A stretch of 33,541 nucleotides of DNA. It comes from Candidatus Competibacteraceae bacterium. GTDB lineage: Bacteria; Pseudomonadota; Gammaproteobacteria; Competibacterales; Competibacteraceae. Location of the stretch: positions 24,924 through 58,464 of the forward strand of contig JAPUDV010000092.1 in the NCBI GenBank assembly GCA_027492875.1. Direction: 5' to 3'. Every line of letters starts with the position of its first letter. The first letter of the stretch is position 1. The position numbers and the translations under genes were made by a program. The notes beneath the pieces were generated by a model. It was not told where the DNA came from and made no database searches. It was given only the letters and a program-made list of their open reading frames with translations. Below are positions 29,241 through 33,541 of this stretch, piece after piece.

Positions 29241-29936
29241 TTAGGGAGAGCCGCCTTCCCACGCGGCCAATAGCCCTTCCAGTTCCACCAGACTGCTGAT
29301 TTCCGCCTCCGCTCGCGGGCCGCCGGGCCAGTCCCGGCCCGTGCGGTTGACCCAGACCGTGCGGAAACCGACCTTGGCCGCGCCGAAGACATCGTGTTCC
29401 GGATCGTCGCCGACATGGACGATTTGCTCGGGCCGCGCCGCCAGTCGCCGCCGGGCCAGGTCGAACATCAGCGACTCCGGCTTGGCCGCGCCGACGTCGA
29501 TGGCGTTGAGCGAGAAGGCAAAGACATCGTGCAAACCGATCAGCCGCAGGTCGGCGTTGCCGTTGGACAGCGAGGCCAGCGTATAGCGCCGGGCCAACCG
29601 TTCCAGGGTCGGCCGCACGTCCGCGAACGGTTCCACCGCGTTCCGAGCGATAAAGAACACCGAGAACGCGCCTTCCACGTCGAATTCGGGGTAATCGGCC
29701 CGCGCCGCCGCCAGCCGGAGCGCCTCCTTGCGCAGCAGGGTGCGATCGTGGGCGATTTCGGGCCGGGCGGCGATCACTTCGTCGGACAGTTCTCGCAATT
29801 CCAGGGGCGTGAACCGCTCCGGGATACGCGGGTAACGCGTCGCCAGCCAGTCGTGCAACAACTGCTCGGCGCGCTCGACCACCGGCCAGACCTCCCAAAG
29901 CGTGTCGTCCAGATCGAAGGTGATGGCTTTGATCAT
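29241..29936 (-). CDS. HAD-family hydrolase (YigB-like phosphatase)
   Basis: The 231-aa protein has all haloacid dehalogenase motifs: nucleophile Asp8 and acid/base Asp10 in FDLDDTLW, motif II SNGN near 124, Lys152 in GAAKPES, and the Mg-binding HVGDDPEHDV (Asp177, Asp178, Asp182). A helical cap lies between motifs I and II (subfamily IA). It resembles E. coli YigB, an FMN phosphatase, but this is family-level only. Its ATG overlaps the metZ stop (ATGA), so the two are translationally coupled. Confidence 0.88.
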   Translation of the reverse strand: MIKAITFDLDDTLWEVWPVVERAEQLLHDWLATRYPRIPERFTPLELRELSDEVIAARPEIAHDRTLLRKEALRLAAARADYPEFDVEGAFSVFFIARNAVEPFADVRPTLERLARRYTLASLSNGNADLRLIGLHDVFAFSLNAIDVGAAKPESLMFDLARRRLAARPEQIVHVGDDPEHDVFGAAKVGFRTVWVNRTGRDWPGGPRAEAEISSLVELEGLLAAWEGGSP

Positions 29937-31168
29937 CGAACGGCCTCTGCTCCTCTGGCGGGAGCGGGACAGGAATGAAGGTTTAGGTGCTGGAAGCCGC
30001 GTTCCAGATCGCGTTGCAGGTCGGCGACCTCCTCCAGGCCCACCGAAATGCGCACCAGCCCCTCGCGGATGCCGGCGGCTTCCCGTTCTTGCGGGCTCAG
30101 CCGGCCGTGGGTGGTGGTGGCGGGATGGGTGATGGTGCTCTTGGCATCGCCCAGGTTGGCGGTGATCGAAATCAGCCGGGTGGCGTCGATCAGCGACCAG
30201 GCGGCTTCCCGGCCGCCGCGCAGTTCGAACGAGACGATGCCTCCGAAACCGCTCTGCTGCCGTTTTGCCAACTCGTGCTGGGGGTGCGAGGGCAGGCCGG
30301 GGTAATAGACCCGTTCCACCGCCGGTTGAGTTTCCAGCCAGCGGGCCAAATGCAAGGCGCCTTCGCTGTGGGCGCGCATCCGCAGGGACAGGGTTTCCAG
30401 CCCCTTGAGGAACACCCAGGCATTGAATGGACTGAGCGTCGGCCCGGCGGTACGCAGAAAACCGTAAATATCGATGCCGACCCGCTGCCGATCGCCGACT
30501 ACCGCGCCGCCGACGCAGCGGCCCTGACCGTCCAGATATTTGGTGGCGGAATGGATCACCAGATCGGCGCCCAGTTCGAACGGCCGTTGCAGAGCGGGCG
30601 TGCAAAAACAGTTGTCCACCACCAGCAGGCAACCCCGCGCGTGGGCGAGATCGGCCAGTACCCGGATGTCGGCCAGTTCCATCAGCGGGTTGGACGGAGT
30701 TTCCAGGTAGAGCAATCGGGTTTCCGGGCGAATCGCGGTCTCCCAGGCGGCGGGGTCGCTCAAGGGGACGTAGCTGGTGGCGATGCCGAACTTGGCCAGA
30801 TATTGATTAAACAGCGAAACGGTGGTCCCGAATACTGCGTTGGCCGACACGATATGGTCGCCGCTCTTCAACAGCGCCATGCAGGTCGCCAGGATCGCCG
30901 CCATTCCGGACGAGGTGGCGATGCAGGTTTCGCCGCCTTCCAGCGCCGCCAGCCGTTCCTGAAACACCCGCACGGTCGGATTGGTGAAACGGGAATAGAT
31001 GTTTCCGGTGGCGGTGCTGAAACGGGCGGCGGCTTCGGCGGCGTTGGCGAACACGAAGCTGGAGGTGGCGAATATCGGTTCGGCGTGTTCCCCTTCGAAG
31101 GTGCGCTGCTGGCCGGCGCGCACCGCCAGGCTGGCGAAACCGAGTTCTGCGGTGTCATCGATGGACAT
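29933..31168 (-). CDS. metZ: O-succinylhomoserine sulfhydrylase
   Basis: MetZ makes homocysteine directly from O-succinylhomoserine and sulfide, bypassing cystathionine. The 411-aa protein is a PLP enzyme of the Cys/Met metabolism family, with Schiff-base lysine Lys210 in HSATKYLDGQGR. 'NIYSRFTNPTVRVFQERLAALEG' and 'TANLGDAKSTITHPATTTH' are typical family segments. A TTG at 31204 is in frame, but ATG 31168 has GGAG 10 bases before it and gives the usual start. Distinguishing the succinyl from the acetyl form rests on overall resemblance, so the exact substrate is less sure. Confidence 0.9.
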   Translation of the reverse strand: MSIDDTAELGFASLAVRAGQQRTFEGEHAEPIFATSSFVFANAAEAAARFSTATGNIYSRFTNPTVRVFQERLAALEGGETCIATSSGMAAILATCMALLKSGDHIVSANAVFGTTVSLFNQYLAKFGIATSYVPLSDPAAWETAIRPETRLLYLETPSNPLMELADIRVLADLAHARGCLLVVDNCFCTPALQRPFELGADLVIHSATKYLDGQGRCVGGAVVGDRQRVGIDIYGFLRTAGPTLSPFNAWVFLKGLETLSLRMRAHSEGALHLARWLETQPAVERVYYPGLPSHPQHELAKRQQSGFGGIVSFELRGGREAAWSLIDATRLISITANLGDAKSTITHPATTTHGRLSPQEREAAGIREGLVRISVGLEEVADLQRDLERGFQHLNLHSCPAPARGAEAVR

Positions 31169-31210
31169 GTCCGGGCGTCTCCACGGTAAGTCGGGAAGTT
31201 GCAAAATCCT

Positions 31211-31306
31211 GGGGTCAGGTCTCGCCTTCTGCGGGTCTGCTCGTCAATCACCAGCTCCCGAGTCCGGCTGACCACATCGGAGATGAGAAAGACCGGACCT
31301 GACCCC
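31211..31306. mobile_element. 96-bp MITE-like element with 11-bp terminal inverted repeats
   Basis: GGGGTCAGGTC at 31211-31221 is perfectly inverted at 31296-31306. The enclosed DNA is too short for a transposase, although one minus-strand frame is open through it. Ends of the GGGGTCAGGTC type are familiar beside IS200-like REP-associated tyrosine transposases, so this may be a non-autonomous derivative or relic. It sits 42 bases upstream of metZ and may alter its promoter region. No target duplication was evident. Confidence 0.6.
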
Positions 31307-31378
31307 GATAAGTTGTCGGATATCCTATACGATGTCCAAATACGCTGGTTGAATGACCGATTCAAAAACAACGCTTTT

Positions 31379-31510
31379 CGTCATACCCGTCCTCGCGAAC
31401 GCGGGGAACGCGGGTATCCCATTTTTCAGCGGCGGCCTGGATTCCCGCATTCGCGGGAATTCGGTCGGCGAGGCTCCCGAGCCGGACGAAAACCTATTCA
31501 GAATGGGTAT
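31379..31510 (-). repeat. Intergenic repeat, copy A (dRS3-like core)
   Basis: This is an about 130-base element whose reverse complement closely matches copy B at 32467-32574. It contains the 20-bp core ATTCCC-N8-GGGAAT (31441-31460), the pattern known as dRS3 in Neisseria. A second compound hairpin has arms ATACCCG / CGGGTAT at 31383-31417. The outer 19 bases (31492-31510) are identical to those of copy B. Copy A has about 27 extra bases near 31461-31488. Confidence 0.85.
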
Positions 31511-31670
31511 CACCTGGAACAGATAGGTCATTGATATCCTTCCAACCCTGAAGGATGGGGAGGATGTCAAGGGTTTCGGCGTGCTCGGCGGTGTTCCAGA
31601 GTGCCGCCCGGTTGGTGATCCAATCCGGGGCTTGAAACGTATTGCGGCGTCGAACCGCCTCAATAGACAA
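31494..31670 (-). pseudogene. Unrecognised gene fragment ending in repeat A
   Basis: The minus-strand frame is open from after a stop at 31683-31685 and contains protein-like sequence (RRNTFQAPDWITNRAALWNT, then 'DILPILQGWKDIND'). Only a TTG at 31670 could start it. The last five residues and the stop codon come from the end of repeat A, which suggests the repeat cut off the original 3' end. I do not recognise the family. The NRAALWNTAE stretch faintly recalls MobA/MobL relaxases, but this is too short to claim. Confidence 0.35.
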
Positions 31671-31711
31671 AACGAAAAACGATCAACGCCTCGCCCGTCC
31701 CCGGACGCGCC

Positions 31712-32098
31712 TCACACCTTGCGCACCGGGCCGGGGTATCGTGCGACCCGTTCGTCGGAAGTCAGCAGCGTGATCCCTTCGACCAGAGCTTGCGCGACCA
31801 AGAGGCGGTCAAATGGATCTTTATGGATCGGCGGCAACCCGTCGATGGCGACGGCGTGCTCGCTGCCGACCGGCAACTCGCCGTAGCCGTTATCCAGTAG
31901 CCCGCGGCGCAGCAACCGGACGTCGACCCGAAAATCCTCGCGCCCCAACCCGCGTTTGATCGCGATCTCCCACAAGCTCGCCGCGCTGAACAACAGCTCG
32001 TTTTCTGGGGTCTCGATCAAGGCGCGCGCCTCCGCCGACAGGCGAGCGGGACTTCCGGCTGCCCACAATAATAAATGGGTGTCCAACAGCAGCTTCAC
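31712..32098 (-). CDS. vapC: VapC-type PIN-domain toxin
   Basis: PIN-domain toxins are Mg2+-dependent ribonucleases that cut tRNA or rRNA when their antitoxin is lost. The 128-aa product has the acidic site Asp6 (LLLDTHLLLW), Glu44 (SLWEIAIK), Asp97 (KDPFDRLLVAQA) and Asp115 (TSDERVARY). It looks intact. The start is GTG, overlapping the antitoxin stop by 4 bases (GTGA), the normal arrangement for coupled expression. Codon use and length fit a functional gene. Confidence 0.93.
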   Translation of the reverse strand: MKLLLDTHLLLWAAGSPARLSAEARALIETPENELLFSAASLWEIAIKRGLGREDFRVDVRLLRRGLLDNGYGELPVGSEHAVAIDGLPPIHKDPFDRLLVAQALVEGITLLTSDERVARYPGPVRKV

Positions 32099-32340
32099 GC
32101 CTCGCCACCGAACAGCCGCTCGATCTCGGCATCGCCCATCCGATCAAAGTCGTCCGGGACAACGATCTGTCCGGCCATGAAGCCCAACCGTTGCCGCTGT
32201 CCCGCTTCCGGGGCGTTCAACGCCATGACCTTGACCAACGGCTTGCCGGCCTTGGCGATCACGAACGGCTCGCCCTGGGCCGCTCGCTCGACGAGTCGGG
32301 ACAACTGCGTCTTCGCCTGGTGGATATTGATGGTCTGCAT
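32095..32340 (-). CDS. vapB: Phd/YefM-type antitoxin
   Basis: This is an 81-aa antitoxin with the Phd/YefM DNA-binding N-terminus (MQTINIHQAKTQLSRLVERA, then GEPFVIAKAGKPLVKV). A C-terminal tail (DFDRMGDAEIERLFGGEA) probably wraps the toxin. GGAG lies 6 bases before the ATG. It should repress its own operon through the palindrome at 32353-32379. The vapBC name reflects the PIN toxin partner; by fold the antitoxin is of the Phd class rather than the AbrB class. Confidence 0.92.
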   Translation of the reverse strand: MQTINIHQAKTQLSRLVERAAQGEPFVIAKAGKPLVKVMALNAPEAGQRQRLGFMAGQIVVPDDFDRMGDAEIERLFGGEA

Positions 32341-32352
32341 CGTGGACTCCGA

Positions 32353-32379
32353 TAGACTAAATCTGATTAGTTTAGTCTA
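32353..32379. promoter_or_regulatory. Palindromic operator of the vapBC operon
   Basis: Perfect 9-bp arms TAGACTAAA / TTTAGTCTA are separated by 9 bases and lie 13 bases upstream of the antitoxin ATG. The region is the most AT-rich in this part of the window. Its position matches autoregulatory sites of Phd-type antitoxins. Confidence 0.75.
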
Positions 32380-32466
32380 AAAATCGCAATGCGGTCACCT
32401 CGAAACCGATTTCTCCTCGGGATCGTGGCGTCGCCTCATACCATTTTCGGGTCGGTTTTCGTTTTC

Positions 32467-32574
32467 ATACCCATTCTGAATAGGTGTTCGTCATTCCCGC
32501 GAATGCGGGAATCCAGGCCACCGTCGAACAACGGAAGACCCGCGTTCCCCGCGTTCGCGAGGACGGGTAGGACG
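32467..32574 (+). repeat. Intergenic repeat, copy B (dRS3-like core)
   Basis: This is the inverted partner of copy A. It carries the core ATTCCC-N8-GGGAAT at 32493-32512 and the outer 19 bases at 32467-32485 that are identical to copy A. A second half (about 32538-32574) holds the GC-rich compound hairpin. The two copies face each other across the vapBC module with about 956 bases between them. Confidence 0.85.
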
Positions 32575-32665
32575 AACAGGGGGGTTTTGGGCCTCCGAAA
32601 AAAACAAAACCGATCGGGAACCGGTATGACCCCGCTGACCCCCGACGCCGTGCACGGTCTGCCGA

Positions 32666-32725
32666 CAACTCGTGACAGGCTTGCACCGCCCGGGGGACCG
32701 CATCGCGCGCAGTTTCATCGGCCAT
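32666..32725 (-). pseudogene. Possible 5' remnant of an avd gene (DGR accessory protein)
   Basis: An ATG at 32725 opens a frame whose first 20 residues (MADETARDAVPRAVQACHEL) look like the start of bacterial Avd four-helix proteins. After the HEL the sequence changes to low-complexity, family-unlike residues, and the frame then runs into repeat B. The fragment lies 75 bases downstream of the FGE-fold gene on the same strand, where avd usually sits in a diversity-generating retroelement. The resemblance is from memory and only 20 residues long, so it is tentative. Confidence 0.4.
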
Positions 32726-32741
32726 TGTGGATAACTTTCTC

Positions 32742-32768
32742 AAAAAAATCGCCCGCGCTGCGCGCGGG
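32742..32768 (-). terminator. GC hairpin with T-run downstream of the FGE-fold gene
   Basis: Perfect 7-bp arms CCCGCGC / GCGCGGG close a 3-base loop. On the minus strand a run of seven T follows after CGA. It is 31 bases after the FGE-fold stop and works as a standard terminator. A GC hairpin just after the variable region is also a known target-site feature of diversity-generating retroelements. Confidence 0.75.
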
Positions 32769-32799
32769 AATAAAGGGTAAAAAGATAAAGATCAAAGGC

Positions 32800-33516
32800 T
32801 TATAACGATCTGGCGAGGCGAAAACCCGTGCCGTTGAAGCGGCTCGTCGGCGCGTTCCCGCCGCGGCTGGCGGAACGCACCCCTGCGGGTTCGACGTTCC
32901 AGGAGCCGCCGCGCAACGACCGGGGGTCGCTTGTATCTTTTGTGGTGCATTTCGTCTCCACGCCGCCGTAGTTCTCATCGTATAACGAGCAGGTCCATTC
33001 CCAGACGTTCCCGCTCAGGTCATAAAGTCCGTAGCCGTTGGCGGCTTTCCGACCCACCGGGTGGGTCTGGCTATCGCTGTTGTCGTAATACCAGGCCAGC
33101 CGGTCGGGGTCGTCACCGCCGCAGTAGCGTTGTCCCGCGACGCCACCCCGACAGGCGTATTCCCATTCGGCTTCGGTGGGAAGACGGTAGTTCCGGCCTG
33201 TTCGGGCGTTGAGCTTTTGCAGGTACGCCTGAATGTCGTTCCAGGAGACCTGTTCCACGGGGTAGTCGTCGCCGAGTTTGAAATGGGATGGGTTGTCGCC
33301 CATCACCGCTTGCCATTGCCCTTGAGTGACTTCGTATTGGCCGATTTCGAAGCTGTTCACACAGACTCGATGCTGCCGTTCGTCACTATCTCGATTCGCT
33401 TCCGATGCTGGACTGCCCATCTGAAAACACCCCGCCAGTATCCGCACCATTTTCGGTTCAAGAAGCGGTGCAGCGGGTGCGGCGACCGGCGGCGATTCGG
33501 CGACCGGCGGCGTCAT
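32800..33516 (-). CDS. Formylglycine-generating-enzyme-fold (SUMF1-like) protein, probably cut at its 5' side by the window
   Basis: The frame stays open upstream of ATG 33516 to the window edge (…SPKPPAI), so the real start may lie outside. The visible part is a Pro/Ala-rich linker of about 20 residues. A full FGE-sulfatase/C-type-lectin domain follows: MVRILAGCFQMGS, QYEVTQGQWQAVMG, YRLPTEAEWEYACRGG, NGYGLYDLSGNVWEW, and the end RGGSWNVEP...GTGFRLARSL. The active-site cysteine pair of true FGE is not present, so it is not a formylglycine enzyme. The C-terminal 40 residues have the form of a retroelement variable region, with AGC, GGC, GTC and TTC codons where related proteins carry AAC (Asn). 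Confidence 0.85.
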   Translation of the reverse strand: MTPPVAESPPVAAPAAPLLEPKMVRILAGCFQMGSPASEANRDSDERQHRVCVNSFEIGQYEVTQGQWQAVMGDNPSHFKLGDDYPVEQVSWNDIQAYLQKLNARTGRNYRLPTEAEWEYACRGGVAGQRYCGGDDPDRLAWYYDNSDSQTHPVGRKAANGYGLYDLSGNVWEWTCSLYDENYGGVETKCTTKDTSDPRSLRGGSWNVEPAGVRSASRGGNAPTSRFNGTGFRLARSL

Positions 33517-33541
33517 GATCGCTGGCGGCTTGGGCGAATCC

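Noticed and set aside
32629-32650. Second copy of the GGGGTCAGGTC element end
   Set aside because: The minus strand reads GGGGTCAGCGGGGTCA, which shares only the first eight bases and has no inverted partner.
32726-32734. Perfect DnaA box (TTATCCACA on the minus strand)
   Set aside because: A single 9-mer is expected by chance at a fair rate in 33 kb, there is no cluster or AT-rich unwinding region, and it falls in the leader of the avd-like fragment.
32800-33516. Active formylglycine-generating enzyme
   Set aside because: The catalytic cysteine pair is missing, and no sulfatase gene is nearby.

Overview
The window is GC-rich chromosomal DNA from a gammaproteobacterium. The basis is the gene set and its motifs: an E. 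coli-like DksA followed by glutamyl-Q tRNA(Asp) synthetase, a complete rnfABCDGE operon, lptA-lptB-rpoN-hpf-ptsN-rapZ in the usual gammaproteobacterial order, and sucA-sucB with a linked lpd. Two features differ from enterics: an HPr kinase/phosphorylase lies inside the nitrogen-PTS cluster, and methionine synthesis uses a MetZ-type sulfhydrylase. A purple-sulfur or Competibacter-like lineage would fit, but that is inference only.

Layout. 1-7.65 kb (+): end of lptA, lptB, rpoN, hpf, ptsN, hprK, rapZ, ptsH, ptsI. Most junctions overlap or are very short, so lipopolysaccharide transport, sigma-54, ribosome hibernation and a regulatory phosphotransfer chain form one block. 7.7-9.4 kb: a zinc-ribbon Nudix hydrolase (-) divergent from argF (+). 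9.7-17.2 kb (+): rnfA, B, C, D, G, E (ion-pumping ferredoxin:NAD oxidoreductase), then tex. 17.2-18.5 kb: a small acidic protein (-) and an eIF2B-like protein (+). 18.6-22.1 kb (-): acs, gluQRS, dksA. 22.6-28.3 kb (+): sucA, sucB, lpdA (the 2-oxoglutarate dehydrogenase complex), closed by a strong terminator. 28.5-31.2 kb: an SDR oxidoreductase behind operator-like repeats, convergent with a metZ-HAD phosphatase operon.

31.2 kb to the end is accessory DNA. It holds a 96-bp MITE-like element, a broken gene fragment, a vapBC toxin-antitoxin module between two inverted copies of an intergenic repeat with a Neisseria dRS3-like core, and then the most interesting segment. There, on the minus strand, the end of a formylglycine-enzyme-fold protein is followed by a GC hairpin and by about 20 codons resembling the start of an Avd accessory protein. 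This order matches a diversity-generating retroelement (variable protein, hairpin, avd), apparently truncated, with no template repeat or reverse transcriptase in the window.

How the genes work together. PtsI, HPr (with both His15 and Ser46) and PtsN form a phosphorelay without any sugar permease in view. HprK can modify Ser46, and RapZ sits in the same operon. The Rnf complex links ferredoxin/NADH redox to the membrane ion gradient. The sucAB-lpd genes and acs serve central carbon metabolism, and metZ and argF serve amino-acid synthesis.
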